In this document: piece after piece, positions 11,040 to 23,640 of the stretch
How positions within the stretch are numbered: the first letter of the stretch is position 1
Layout of the letters: the number at the start of each line of letters is the position of its first letter
Source: Gnetum montanum
Lineage: Eukaryota > Streptophyta > Gnetopsida > Gnetales > Gnetaceae
Reading direction: 5' to 3'
Assembly: GCA_015680685.1 (NCBI GenBank)
Contig: MNCI01020757.1
Span: 182,926 to 246,925, forward strand
Length of the DNA stretch: 64,000 nucleotides
Translations under genes and position numbers: made by a program
Notes under the pieces: generated by a model
Seen by the model: the letters and a program-made list of their open reading frames with translations, nothing else
Told to the model about the DNA's origin: nothing
Database searches by the model: none

Positions 11040-13480
11040 TAAGGGCTTTCAAATGTGTTTAATGTAGAAAATGAGGGTGCTAGAGATGTAAGGCAAGTAG
11101 CTGCATTAGGTTGTGAGGGTTTGGGAGGATTGTTGGGTTGTAAAAATGGTTGTTTCCTACATCAATTGTCCGAATCACTTAGTTGGAAGGTCGATTGTAA
11201 ATTAACAACCATCATAGCATTTTGTTGCTACAGGTGTGGGGAAATTTCACCCTGCATGGACAAAGCAAGAGGTAACTAGGTAGAGGATGGAGAGATGTGT
11301 GTAGACAGATGTGGAGGGTAGCATGAATATGGATTCTCCCCTCAAGTAAATGGTGAATGAGTTCGATGATACTCTGGAGGGTAATAGTGATGTTGGAATA
11401 AGACTTGGCTTGCAAAGCTTCATGGAAAAATAGGTTGCTAAACATAGTACTCATATGAATTTGATTACCTATAAGGGTATTTTTGTCTTGGTAGTGATAT
11501 TTCCCATGATTGTGGTCGGTGCCACTGTTGATATTACTCATATGATTCTGGTGGAGCTCCACTTGGATAATAAGTTTTTTGTTGCTAGTGGGATTGCCTT
11601 GGATTACCTTGAGGATAAGGCAATCATCTGGGTTCTTACCTACGTTGTAGTCAAGGATTCAACGCATACACCCCAGACTCTTATAAGTGTGACACCACAT
11701 GGTAACATTTCTTCAGATGTTCATATTGACAAATGTCACAACCAATATCATCATCAGAGTCTATCTCCACAACTTCTTCTACTGCAGTAGCTTTGCCCTT
11801 ACCTCTTTGGTAGGCACGTTTAGCTTCCTTCCACTTCCTATAGTCACGATCACTATTCCGCTCTTTAGATGCTTCAGCAATCTTCATAGAAATCTGGAAA
11901 TTTTCATCCAAAGAGTCCCATAATTTATAAACCTTAGATGAAATGTCAAAAATATATTTTTTGAATGGGTAAGATTTTTTTGTTCACCACCTCATCAAGT
12001 GGTGCATCCTCCTCTTCACAAAATCAAACCTTCCTTTTCTAATGAAAGGATCTCTATTATACTCTTTTTCACTTTCCCTCTTTTGTAACTCACCTTCTTA
12101 TTTTTCTATATGCTCTACAAGCCTTTGGATCTAATGAGCTCTTAATATAGGTAGTCTCCCTTAGGCATAAACCCCAAGATTTCTTCTAGTTTTTTCTCAA
12201 AGCCCATCTATGATGTGGTGGAGTTGTTCCTTCTGAGAGTAATTATGGCTAAGGCATCAGTGTAAGAGAGAGTAATATCTACCCATGGTGGCATCCAAGG
12301 GTTCATGTGTTCCTTGTTTCTAGCCTTGGATTTACTTTCTCAAATTAAACACTCTAGAGCACGTCTAGTATTTTGCATTGAATAGCTCAAGCATTGTACT
12401 CCATCAGCAAATAGATTCTAGCTCTAGGAATTGGTACTAGCTTTCTACTTCCTTAATGAGTGTCCTGGGGAAGAGCTTGAGTTCCTACCAATTATTTTTA
12501 ATGTTTTTCAAGGCACAAGCATCATGAAATTCTTATAGATGTCTTTGCAGATCAGAGTTATATCCTCCCTCAAATCTTGGGATATTGTTCATGTCTAAGT
12601 GTTTGATCTGACTATCTTTCACATGCTTAGTTGGGATCTTATTTGCCTCTACAATGTTAAGCATGCTTTGAGTTGTTAATAGAGGTTCATCATCATCATT
12701 GTGTTGATGGTGCCAATAATGGTTCCTACCATCCCTGCATTCTTGGCAAGCTCTACAGTCATTGTTGTCTCATTGATCACCTTCATCATGATTATTTCTA
12801 CGATGGCTTCTATTAGAACCAGAAGATGAAGAGGAATGTTTGAAATTGGATGAAGAGGATGAAAAGGAAGATGGACCACCACCACCAGCACAGTGTCTAC
12901 CACCACCTCTTCACTCATTATGACCACCATCCTTAGATCCCTTACCATCATGATGTTTGCCCAAGTCCCTACCTTGACTATCACTTTTTCTTAAATCTAG
13001 TTTATTAATAGTGGATTGTAGGTTTCGGGCCACACCCTCATTACCAATAATAGGGGGTGGAAAATCTTTATGTTGAGAACCCCCAAAGGGAGGATCCTCA
13101 TTGTTGGTTTAGTTTAACAAGAACAAGGGATTGGTGAAGTATTTTTCCCTTCACAAACTTATGATGCTTTTCTTGGTGTTGATCTCTCCTACATTATGTT
13201 TTGGTGGGACGGTAGTTTCAAGTGTCATAACCATGCACAATGTGTTCCTCTTGAAGATCTGGGATGCCTAACCTCTTAAGAGTTTAAAACAGCATCCTAG
13301 GCATAGATTGATTGGGGGGCATTACTATGTTGCCCTCCATGTCACGTCATCATAGTTATTTATCCTAATATAGGATGAAGGTGAAGTCAGGTACATACTT
13401 GTCAGGATGAGTATATGCTACTTTCCAATCTTGTGGGACTAGTAGTTTAGCATCTTCAAACCTGTGAGAAGAAGAAGACA
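11040..13480 (-). pseudogene. Gag remnant of element B
   Basis: From right to left: N-terminal block (about 13460-13330) with THPDKYVPDFTFIL and MEGNIVMPP; a His/Asp/Ser-rich linker (12984-12676); capsid-like sequence (about 12640-12060); Lys/Arg-rich segment (11911-11750) ending in the zinc knuckle CDICQYEHLKKC (about 11740-11700, Pro-Lys-Gly altered); and a Pro/Gln/His-rich tail (11640-11212). Stops and frameshifts throughout. The order of parts is the same as in copies A, E, N and C. Confidence 0.7.
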
Positions 13481-13612
13481 TTTTACAACAAACAAAATAA
13501 TTAGTGTGCTTTTATAATTATATAATTGAGAATGATGTCAACCTTAGGGTTCGTCCAACAATATTAATGATATTTACTAATCCTAGATAATGCACATTTC
13601 AACAAACTGAAT

Positions 13613-13630
13613 CCCTAGCAATGGCAATAA
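13613..13630 (-). other. Primer-binding site of element B
   Basis: Minus strand reads TTATTGCCATTGCTAGGG directly inside the LTR. It is a mutated tRNA-Asp-type site in the position expected. Confidence 0.6.
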
Positions 13631-14540
13631 TGATGAGTGGTGAGGTACCCCTATGCCCAACCATACGAATCATAAAGCGTTTACACACGATCTAGTCAAA
13701 TTCTATGGACTCTATAGTTTCCAATGCACTAGCTCTCTAGGAAGTAAACTTTTACATTCAAAACATTTATTGTCTTCCCAACTACATTTGTGAACCTCAA
13801 GGGTATGGTTTAAGTGTAATCAAGGCATGTGATTTTTGTCATTTTATATTTTATGGTTTTGATATTCAAAATAAATAAGATGGAGAATAAAGTAATTTAA
13901 TATCTACTTTTAATCTAATGAGCTAACTACTATTCAACTCATCCTAACATAAGTATTTGGTCCACTTGTCATACACATTCTAAACATGTATAACGTTGCT
14001 AGGTTACCAAGCGTTAAGAGCTGCTAGGATTACTGAATCTCATACGCATGCTCGAAACGGTCATACTTATGTGTTCATTTGCTATTTAGCTTATCTCACT
14101 TAATTACTAGAAAATATTGAATAAATAGCTAAAAATATTAAATGCATGAATGAAACATTTAAACTATCCAAAATGCTACAAGGTTTATTAAGAAGTTCAT
14201 CTTTATTACCACATACACTATTGTGCTCAGGTACAATAGTGCTTGAATAAAGATCCATACACTCAATGACACCTACTATGGGCACTTGGAAAAATATTCT
14301 AACTTTCAAATGAAAAAACTGCAAGAGCTTTGCTACACTATGACTGATTGATGCCATAAATGTGACTAGTGAATGTGTATTTATAAGCAAGAATAGACCC
14401 TACATCGATAGGGTTGTATCAATGCATGAATTGATGTGTCGATGAGGTTATATCGATGCATGAAATGATGTCTCAACTAGGCTTTGTCGATAGGGCCTAG
14501 TTGACGAGGCCTCATTAACGCAACCAACTGTGACTCATCA
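13631..14540 (-). repeat. 5' LTR of element B (910 bp)
   Basis: Runs from TGATGAGTGG to GACTCATCA. It is the reverse-orientation relative of the E LTR at 26719-27631, including the block around CTTTATTACCACATACAC (rc) and the Cys/TATA region near 14370-14390. U3 (14400-14530) contains several TCGATG/CATCGA words that can pair with each other. Confidence 0.85.
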
Positions 14541-15788
14541 TATGTTCTATCTAAGTTCTATATATATGGTTGACATATTGATATGTCTTGTTTTTATAGT
14601 AATTTTTCACCCTTTTAATTTTAAGGTTCTTTTTTAAGTTTCCATTTTTTTAGCAAGAGCTCTCATAGACTTGTCTAACAATACCTTCATTTGCAAAGAG
14701 CATACCTAAAAGGGATATCATTTTATATATTTTTTAATCAACTCATCCATAAAAAAGGATCATCATTGGGAGCTTCAATGCTCATCCCATGAAGTGCTGG
14801 GAAGGTTGATGGTTGAGCAAAAACCCAACATCTTCAAGTCACTACAAACAACTATAAGAAATTCCTTAAATTAATTCATCCATAATGATTTTAAAAAAAT
14901 ATAGGCTTAAAGAAAATCTTTAATGCAAGCATATCATTACTGGAAAGTAAGTTGTCTATCCATAGACAGTGCAAACTCTATTTGGAAATGGAAATGCTTA
15001 ATTAAGTCCTTGTGAAACCACAAAGGGTCTATAGAATAATTTTTTTTTAATTACAAGGCTTTGATATGGTTATAATGGGTCTTAAATACCCCATCAAGAA
15101 AATGACCCAAAATTGACACCTACTATCACATCCCCATTCCCAAATGATGTTGCTACCTAATGAAGATGGTGTCTCTTCATAACAAGTATTATTACTATCT
15201 TAACAAGACCCAAAAGTGTAGTTGTAATTAAGACTCAAAAGGGAATGTTGTAATAACGGACATGTCTCTTAAGGTAACCTTTGGGGGTTTGACCTAAGGC
15301 ATTTATACCTAGAGTTAGAGGTTGTGCCATGTATGGGGTGGTGGAGCTAGTATAGGGTAAGTCACAAGAGCTAGGTGAAGCGAAACAGGAACTGGACTAG
15401 CCATCCCTTCTAGCTAAGTTATAGGCCTAATCATGGTGGCAATGTTGCATTGCCTCTAAGGGATAGATGTCAAAGAAAGAAAACCCCAAGGAACACTCTC
15501 TAACCATGATCTAGATACGCTATTCCATATCAATAACACATTCTTTTCTTTCTCTTTCTACATTTTCTTATTATTTTCTTTATACATAATGTCGAATATC
15601 ACATATATTTCACATTTGGTATATTTTCTTCATATGCATAATGTCTAATATATCGTATATTTGACGTTGGCCATGACATCCGGGGATAGGATCTCACATC
15701 TACAGCTAAAACAAATATGGCAAAGTTGGTAAAGTTGTTGCCTAAACACTATATTTAAGTCTAAGAGCATTAAAGAAAGGACAATTCA
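14541..15788. other. Unassigned AT-rich sequence
   Basis: No convincing coding region. A segment beginning TGTTGTAATAACGG (about 15253), preceded by the purine-rich CAAAAGGGAA and ending near GGATAGGATCTCACA (about 15710), has the outline of a copia-like 3' LTR. No second copy is in the window, so this stays a weak suggestion. Confidence 0.25.
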
Positions 15789-15900
15789 TAAAGATATGTC
15801 CATCATCTTCTACTACTACATGCATACAAAATTCATAGATGCATTGTTCTCTTTGAACATTAATTGATCTCTTTATTTCAATTAATAGATAGTGAAATAC
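15789..15900. repeat. Dispersed repeat, copy 1 (other copy at about 36205-36310)
   Basis: ATAAAGATATGTCCATCATC and the following ~90 bases recur near 36210 with few changes, including TCTTCTACTACTAC and GATGCATTGTTCTCTTTGAA. The repeat lies next to the LINE-like fossil, so it may be part of that element. Confidence 0.75.
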
Positions 15901-16624
15901 TACACAAGCACATGTGATTGCTACCTTACCTTGTTTAGAGATAATAATAGCTAAATAAGTAGGTATTTTTGTTAAGAATTCTCCTTGAATCTGCTACAAA
16001 TAAAATTGTTTTTTCTACATGGTTGTTCCCACATATGCTTGAATGCCTTCTATCTAATCCTTTTTTTAAGATCATTAAAGCTCAAATTTAAATATTGATC
16101 TTCAATATTCCATTTTTAAAGTCATTTTTCCCATCATTGAACCATCTTTTTTCTTAAATGACTTTATAAACTTATGTGAATAACTGAATGCTAAGAGTAG
16201 CAAGAATTTTTCAATAAAATTGTAAAATTTTTTAAAGAGCTACAATTTCTATAGGTAGCATATTTGCTTGTGCTAATAAAATATTATATGGATTTTGAGC
16301 ATTTACCTAAATTTCCTACAAAAAAAGTTATTTTTTAACATATCCCAAACATTTCCATCATACTATAGGTAAATTAGACCCAAGTTTTACAACCGCATAA
16401 TAGATCTAACCAAACAAGTTAACTATATTCAGTTAGGATACCTTCCTATTTGTAACTCTATAACATATACCTTACACAGTACCATATATTAGAATATCTT
16501 TCCTATTTAGGATACACTCAATTATCTCTCTAGCAACTCTATCATAAACCTTCTTGAAATCAATGAAAACAATGTGTAAATTATTCCTTTTATTTGAACA
16601 TTTCTACATGACTTATCATTAATG
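15901..16624 (-). pseudogene. LINE-like reverse transcriptase fossil
   Basis: On the minus strand, about 16600-16530, it encodes HIVFIDFKKVYDRVAREI, the RT block of non-LTR retrotransposons (usual form MVFIDLEKAYDRVPRE). Degraded sequence consistent with the next RT blocks follows to about 16340. Farther left, a Cys/His-containing stretch (CIYEFCMHVVVEDDGHIF, about 15840) could be a C-terminal domain, but this is not secure. Stops are present. The right end joins the gag of element E abruptly at about 16625. Confidence 0.6.
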
Positions 16625-17265
16625 TAGAGATACTATTCTCTCTTACATTAATGTCATGGCCATGGTTATTCTCAGAGGGAACAACTCCACCACATCATAG
16701 ATGGGCTCAAAGTAGAAACCAAAAGAACTCTTAGGGTGTATGCCCAAGGGAGATTATTTGAAATGAGAGCTCATCAAATAAAAAGGCTAATAGAGTAGGT
16801 AGCAAAAGAAGAAGGTGAGCTACAAAAAAGGGAAAGTGCAGAAGAGTATAATAAGGATCCTTCCATTAGGAAAAGGGAGGTTCAATTTTATGATGAGGAG
16901 GAGTCATCACTTGATGAAGTGGTGAATAGGAAAACCTTGCCCATCCAAAAATCTATTTATAATACTTCAGCAAAGGTTGATAAATTATGGAACTCTTTGG
17001 ATGAAAAATCTCAAACCACTATGAAGATTGCTAAAAAATCCAAAGAGCAAAATAGTGATCATAACTATAAGAGGTGAAAAGAAGCTAAATGTGCCTACCA
17101 GAGAGGTATGGGTAAAGCTGTTGTAGTAGAAGAAATTGTGGAGACAAACTCTAAAGATGATGTTGGATGTGACATTTGTCAATATGAACATCCAAAGGGA
17201 TGTTGCCCTATTGTGTCACACTTACAAGAGTTTGGGGTGTATGTGTTGAATTTGTGACTAGTAAG
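16625..17265 (+). pseudogene. Gag C-terminal part of element E
   Basis: Starts at the capsid words equivalent to CLGHGYSQ (about 16640) and continues through EEGELQKRESAEEYNKDPS to a Lys/Arg-rich stretch. The zinc knuckle CDICQYEHPKGCC (about 17167-17210) has spacing C-X2-C-X3-H-X4-C. In-frame stops and one-base slips occur. The part upstream of the capsid C-terminal half is absent. Confidence 0.7.
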
Positions 17266-18420
17266 AAGGTAACCACCTAGACAATTGCCTTATCCTCAAG
17301 GTAATCCAAGGTAGTTCCACCAGCAACAATGGGCATATTATCCAAGTGGAGCTCCACCACAATCATATGAACAATATCAAAAGTGGCACCAACCACAATC
17401 ATGGGGAATGTCACTACCAAGATAATAGTACCCTTATAGGTAATCAAAATCATACAGGTGCTATGTTTAGCAACCCATCTCTCCGCAAAGTTCTACTAGC
17501 CACGCACCATTCCAAAATCACTATTATCCTCCATAATACCACCAAACTCATTCACCATCCAATCAAGGGAAGAACCCATATCCATACCACCCTTTGCATT
17601 CCTCTACACACATCCCTCTGCACTCAACCCAATTACCTCCTACTCCATCCATGTAGGGCAAAATTCCTCAACAACCATAGCAAAAAAATGCTACAAGGGC
17701 TATACATTCATAACTAGTCTTCCAGCCGAGTGATTTGGATAATCATTCTAGGAAAGGACCCTTCTTTTAACCCAACAGTCCTTCCAAACCATCACAACCT
17801 AATGCAGCTAGTCACCCTATATCTCCAACACCCTCATCCTCTACATCAAACACATTTGAGCACCCTTCAGACCAAGTGTCGCCTCAAATTTACACTATGA
17901 TGTTAACTCATGTTATTTCTGATTGGATTAAGGCTAGCAATCTTTCCACAGAAAGATCTGACCTAGGAAGTCCTCTCATTTACTTGCAGATTGCTAGACA
18001 TGAGCCATGCAAGGCTCTTCTTGATTCTAGTTTTGGTATCAATCTCATCTTCCATGACATGTAAAAAGCATGGAACCTCCCACCTCTCAAGAAGAGCAAC
18101 ATCCATTTATAATTGCCCCCCTAATCAATCACTATTCCTTTAGGATTAGTGAAGGACATTATGACCATAGTTTATGGGTGGTTCTATCATGCTAATTTTC
18201 TAGTGATCAAGGTTGAAAAATGCAAAGGTGACTTCCCCATCATTATGAGAAGGGCTTGGTTAAGCATAATAGATGCATGTATGGATATAAGAGACCTCTC
18301 CTTGGAAATCTCCAAGGAAAATGAATTTGGATGTTTAGAGAAGAAGCGTGTTCCATGCATTACGTACAGTGATAACGGGTGCAATTATGTGCAAAAGATC
18401 TAGTTTATTAAAAGTACATT
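17266..18420 (+). pseudogene. Pro/His/Gln linker and protease of element E
   Basis: A His/Asn/Pro-rich linker (17346-17717) leads to a retropepsin-like domain (about 17930-18400). It contains DLGSPLIYLQIARHEPCKA, then LLDSSFGINLI at the active site (family D-S-G-S-G) and, 60-70 codons later, FPIIMRRAWLS, matching the ILG-type second flap. It would cut the Gag-Pol polyprotein. Stops separate the pieces and the catalytic Gly is replaced, so it is not expected to work. Confidence 0.75.
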
Positions 18421-18879
18421 CATTAAAGCATGCAATCAATGAGCACATTAAATAGATATTCAAAGGTGCCTATACAGAGAAACCACAAAATAGGAGAGCA
18501 CATAGTGGCTGACAACTAACTTTAATAGCAACTCACTATGCATGGAACCTACTAAGAGTCTAACACGTGCTTATGTCGAAGGCATGGATAAATTTGAGCA
18601 AGTTTGTTGCAAACTCTCTTATGAATAAGATGATGATACATGTTGGGAAGTGTTGGAAATCCCTGAAAATTTTAAGCATGAGCCCCTAGAGTTAAACTCC
18701 ATCGATAGACATGGAATATGCATTTTTAAACAATGGTAAGCCAGTTATAAATAATGCAAATCTTACTCCTCAACAAAAAGATAAGTTATTGCAGGTCATC
18801 AACAAGTGGCCAACAACCTTTGCTTGGTCATATCTCAAACTAATAAGAATCGATCCAAGGATATGCTAGCATTGCATCT

Positions 18880-20260
18880 ACACTAACTCGACCCTAAAGC
18901 CAAGAGGGTAGCCACAAATGTTATTGAACCCCAAATTGAAACAAATCATCAAGGAGGAAATAGAACAAATCCTCAAGCTAGGGTTCATCTATCCCATCGT
19001 AGATAGTGAATGGATTAGCCCATTCATAATTGTACCCAAGAAAGATAGCAAGTGGCAGATCTGCATCTACTTTAGGCTATTGAATCTGGCAACATTTAAA
19101 GATCATTTCCCATTGCCATTTGTGGATCAAGTGTTGAACACCATATCCCAACATTGCTATTATAGCTTCTTAGATGGTTATAGTGGCTATAACCAAATTC
19201 AAATTGCATTAGAAGATCAGGCCAAGACAACATTCATGAGTCCCTGGGGAACTTTTACATATTTTAAGATGCCATTTGGTCTATGTCATACCCCTACAAC
19301 ATTTCAACGCCTAGTCCTTAGTATTTTTTAGTAGCAAATTGGTAGTGGTGTAGAAGTCTTTATGGATGACTTCTCTACTTATGGGGCTACATTTGAGCAA
19401 GCCCTAGATCACCTTGAGCAAGTATTAAAAAGATGTATTGAAAAAAACCTTAAGCTCAATTGGTAAAAAATTCATTTAATGGTCCAAGAAGGCATAGTAT
19501 TTTGGCATAGAATTACTCAGGCAAGGATTGAGGTAGATCTAGAAAAGATAAGGGTCATCGAAGGAATCACATGTCAACCAGAGATAGTTAAAGATGTCAG
19601 ATCATTCTTGGACACACTAGCTACTACCGACGTTTCACAAAGAATTTCTCTATGATTGCAAAACTATTGGTCGAGCTTATAAAGAATGATGCTCCATTTG
19701 TTTAGACCAAGGAGTATGAACATGCATTCCAACTACTAAAGGAGAAACTTGTAGAAACTTCAATTCTACGAGTACCATACTAGACCAAATCATTTCATAT
19801 AATGAGAAATGCATCTAATTATGCCTTGTAAGCCATGCTTACATAGCTAAATGACAAGAAATTTCCATATTGCATCCACTGCGAGAGCCAAAGCATTGTG
19901 GGTGCATAATTAAATTACACCACAACTGAGAAAGAATTAATGGTTGTGGTGTATGCTCTTAAAAATTTCAAGCACTATGTGCTTGGTTATAAAGTATTTG
20001 TGCACATGGACCACAGTGCCATCTACTTCCTATTGAATAAGCCAATGGTGAGCCCCCGTATCATACGATGGCTCGTGATCTTGTAGGAATTCGAGCTCAC
20101 AATGGTATATCAAAAAGGAACTAAGAATGTGGTCGCTGATCACCTCTCTCATTTAAGATGGGATAATAAAGAGAAGGAGAGTCCACTCTCTAATCAATTT
20201 CCAAATGAACTCCTCTTTATATGTGTGATAAATGATCAAGTGCCCATAGAAATAAAATGA
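18880..20260 (+). pseudogene. Reverse transcriptase and RNase H of element E
   Basis: RT is open over 18918-19331: EEIEQILKLGFIYPIVDSEW, VPKKDSKWQICI, DHFPLPFVDQVL, FLDGYSGYNQIQIA and MPFGLCHTPTTFQR. These words are typical of Athila-lineage RT. Downstream the YxDD position reads VFMDDFSTYG (about 19350-19385), preceded by a stop. Thumb and RNase H follow (about 19490-20160), with NYTTTEKELMVVVYAL and NVVADHLS. Stops lie in the thumb and tether. Replicates the element's RNA into DNA in intact relatives. Confidence 0.85.
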
Positions 20261-20339
20261 TATGATGACATCCTCACTTACCTTCTAACTTACAAGATGC
20301 CACAAGATCTAGACTTTAGGAAGAATCAATAGTTTCTTC

Positions 20340-21500
20340 ACCAAGTAAAGTACTTCATGGAAATCAATGGACACCTTTACAAGGTGTGTGTCGATGGCCT
20401 AGTTTGTTGGTGTGTACCTAATGCAAGTCAACTATGGATTCTTCAAGATGCTCACAAAGGCCCTTGTAGAGGCCACTGTGCAAGGAGATGCATGGTCATA
20501 AAAATCTTGATGGTAGGATACTATTGGCCTACAATCTTTAGGGATGTCTACTAGTTTGTCCAATCTTGTGAATGCTATCAACAAGATGGTGAGATGACCA
20601 TTCAAATGGAGGATCCTCAACAGTGGATTCAGCCACTAAAGCCCTTTAACATATGGAACATAGACTTCATGGGTTCCATCATGCCCATGTCCAATGGAAA
20701 GGCATACATCATTGTAGCAATCGACTACTACACTAAATGTGCAGAAGCAGCAGCCATCACCTATTGTACATCATCCACTACTACTAGATTTGTACAAAAA
20801 CATGTTGTAAATAGGTTTGGGATGCCACATGCATTGATTTTTGAGAATGGAACTCACTTTATAGGTGCCACTTTTAGAAAGTTGATGTAATGCTTTGGGG
20901 TTGAACATAAGTTAACAACACCCTATCACCCACAAGCCAATGATCAAGTAGAGGTAACTAACCAGGAGATCACAAAGACCCTAATAAGGACCATAAGCAA
21001 ATATAGGAGAGATTAAAGAACAAAATTCAATGATGCCCTATGGGCCTACCACTCAACATGGAAACTCCCTATTGGCTACTCTTCCTATGAGTTAGTGTAT
21101 GAAAAATTTCCAATACTTCCAGTTCAATCTGAGCTCTATACACTCTCAATAACCTGTGACCCAAATCTTGATCTAAGTCTAGCCCAAAAAGAAAGATCGA
21201 TCAACCTCAATGTGCTAGACAAGAATCGATTGGTGGCCCTATCTTTGAATGAAGTACACAAAGCATTCAATAAATAATGAAATGACCAAAAAATATGGAA
21301 ACTAAAATTCCAACCAGGAGATAAGGTTCTTTACTGGAATCCCACACATGTACCTTAGGAAACAAAATTTCAAATGTTGTGGAAGGGATCTTATATAATT
21401 ACTGAAGCCTTTCCTTTTGGAGCCATTACCATATACAAACCTAAAAGTCCAAATAAAAAGTAGTTCATTAACATCCAACAAGTGAAGCTTTTCCATGAGC
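20340..21500 (+). pseudogene. Integrase of element E
   Basis: Zinc-binding H2C2-type N-terminus (about 20500-20590: GYYWPTIFRD, a stop, then SCECYQQDG). The catalytic core opens at 20594 with NIWNIDFMGSI and AIDYYTKCAEAAA, and has FENGTHFIGA where the family has D-N-G-T-H, so one catalytic Asp is Glu. A stop follows at about 20890, then TTPYHPQAND and TNQEITKTLIRTI. A GPF-like C-terminus (about 21300-21440) has FQPGDKVLYWNP. The residue change and stops argue against activity. Confidence 0.85.
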
Positions 21501-21576
21501 CAAAGCAAGCTAGTACAACAAATACCTCAACAAATGGACAACCACATTTAATTTTTCAAATATTTTCCTTCCAACT

Positions 21577-21591
21577 CAGTCATGGGGGAGA
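21577..21591 (+). other. Post-pol purine tract of element E
   Basis: GTCATGGGGGAGA followed by TGACCATCC, immediately after the integrase frame. It looks like a polypurine tract but no LTR follows. The same motif is kept after pol in C (56703-56720) and, reversed, in N (45850-45870). Confidence 0.55.
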
Positions 21592-23640
21592 TGACCATCC
21601 ATGCTAATCATCCATATGGCTCCTCAGTTTTTCTAATTTTTTGTTTTCCATCTTTTTTATTTTTCAATTTATTTATTTTATAACTTTTTGATTTTCAAAA
21701 TTTTTCCTATTTTTACACCATTTTTTATTTTACACCATTGTTAGTACGTTTGAATCTTTATTGGATATTCTACACTTCCTTATATATTTTACTTTGTTTT
21801 GTTTGAGTGTAATTTTCAAATTTTTGCTAATAAAAGTGCTTTATTGCCAATAGGACATAATGGTGTTGTAGCTTCTACTAATGGTGGTTTGTGCTTAATG
21901 TTTTTTTTGCTAACGTCTAGTTTCTATTTTTGAATTTTTGTACCAATGACTCAGTCATGGTTTCTTTTTCATGAAATAAGCAATGAGGCCACATCATCCA
22001 ACCATCCACAAACTCTATGATTTTCCTTATTCTGGAAGTTTGAGGTCCCTTTCGTTAAAGAAACTTCTAATAAATTTTTGACCTTGGTAGTTTCTGGAAT
22101 TGGGAAGGATTCAAAGGTTTGAATAGTATGTGACTTCTAGGGGACTCAATATGCTTTGTACTCTTCTACTTACTTGAGTGCTTGAGTGTTTTTCATGGAA
22201 TTTTTAACTTTCCATTCCAACCACTAATAGGAAGTCAAATAAAGTCTTTGCATGGTGTGGTTTCCATCTAAAAATCCAAAAAAATAAGAAAAAAAAACAT
22301 GATGGGAATTCAAAGCACACCCCTTAGACAAATAAATGGGCTACAAGCACTGGTTATGGAACTAGAAAGACATGTACCCATGCTTGAAGGTCCCCTCTCA
22401 CTAAGGCCCTCTCTTACTTCCTACTTCTCTTTTCTTCTCTTTATGGAATGGTGGTTGTTTTGTGGGAGTACTCTTGTTTCTCAAGGGGGTGGATCAGTGT
22501 TGAAGTGGTGATGCAAAGTCATTAAAAGATATTGGTTTTGGTCTAGACTAAGGATGGATCTTCTTCAGTCATTTTAAACATGAACTTCACAAGGGACTTC
22601 TTATGACCTTGATGTGGAATTCTATTCCACCTTCTTTATCATCCGTTTATGTTGTCCATAACTCACCTCACTACCAATGTCCATGTTCTTGATTTGATGT
22701 CTTGGTCTGATATATTTGAATTCTTAGGTAGAATCTTCTGGATTTTTGTTCTTAACTTCCATCAACCATTAGTCATCTTTAGGGTCCATGGACTCCTTAG
22801 GTTGAGGTTATGCAAGGGCAAAAAGGACATGTGCCTACTATGGGAAGGACCCACTTGCATATTCCTTGGTCAGGTTCGTTAAGTACCTTATCCCTAGGCA
22901 TTCTCACAACCAAAATCTTTCATACACTCATCTTCCACGTCAAACCATGTGCTCCTTTACATATTTTATTGATTAAATATGTTCTCCATCAAATTTTTAA
23001 ATTTTTTAGCTTTCAAAGATGAATGCTTTTATCATATTTTTGGCTTTTCTGTGATTCCATAGATCCTAAATTCATTGAAAAATTCCTCATATTTTTTGAG
23101 ATATTACAATTTTAAAAGTTTTGCATATACAAGGCCTTGTATATGGGGCCCCATCGACATAGAAGAAAAAAACTATAAATAGGCATGAACCCACTTAGAA
23201 AATTTTGCATTTTCTCAAAAATATGAAAGGAGTTTTTCAATTTTTCAAAGCCCATAACTCACAAATTGTTTATTCAAATCACTCCATTCTTTGACCCTAC
23301 AGCTACTGGAGGTAATCTCTTTATCATGGGGACCACAAATGTACCATTTTTGATAGAAAAGTTTTTGTGATTTTTTCTAACTCCCACAAAGGTTTAACTG
23401 AAAAATCAACTATTAAATACTAAATTACAAGAGTTAAACCTTTTCAATGAGCTTCAATGATAATTATAATAAAAACTTAATATAATAATAATAAAATAAT
23501 CAATTTGCCATGGTCCAACCTTAGCCAAAGTGTAACTAACTAACTAACAAGAAAAGGTACTCATAACTTTAAAGTTACACATTACATCTACTAATCCATG
23601 AATGTGTTATGACCATAGATGGCACTAAAAGGAAAGCACA
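21592..23640 (+). other. Long non-coding spacer of element E
   Basis: About 2 kb of T-rich sequence without coding signal, colinear with 56720-58068 of element C and, reversed, with 43921-45835 of element N. It includes a conserved block (GACATGTACCCATGCTTGAA) near 22367 and long T/A runs. Its conservation between copies suggests it belongs to the element, for example as leader of a spliced or subgenomic RNA for the third ORF. That role is inference. Confidence 0.6.

Larger units (their letters stand above)
9279..14540 (-). mobile_element. Element B: Athila-type Ty3/Gypsy, 3' truncated
   Basis: Minus-strand element with a 910-bp 5' LTR (13631-14540), primer-binding site, gag, protease and RT. 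It ends inside pol at about 9279, so RNase H, integrase, third ORF and 3' LTR are missing. Its LTR matches that of element E in length and content, so B and E belong to the same family in opposite orientation. Confidence 0.8.
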
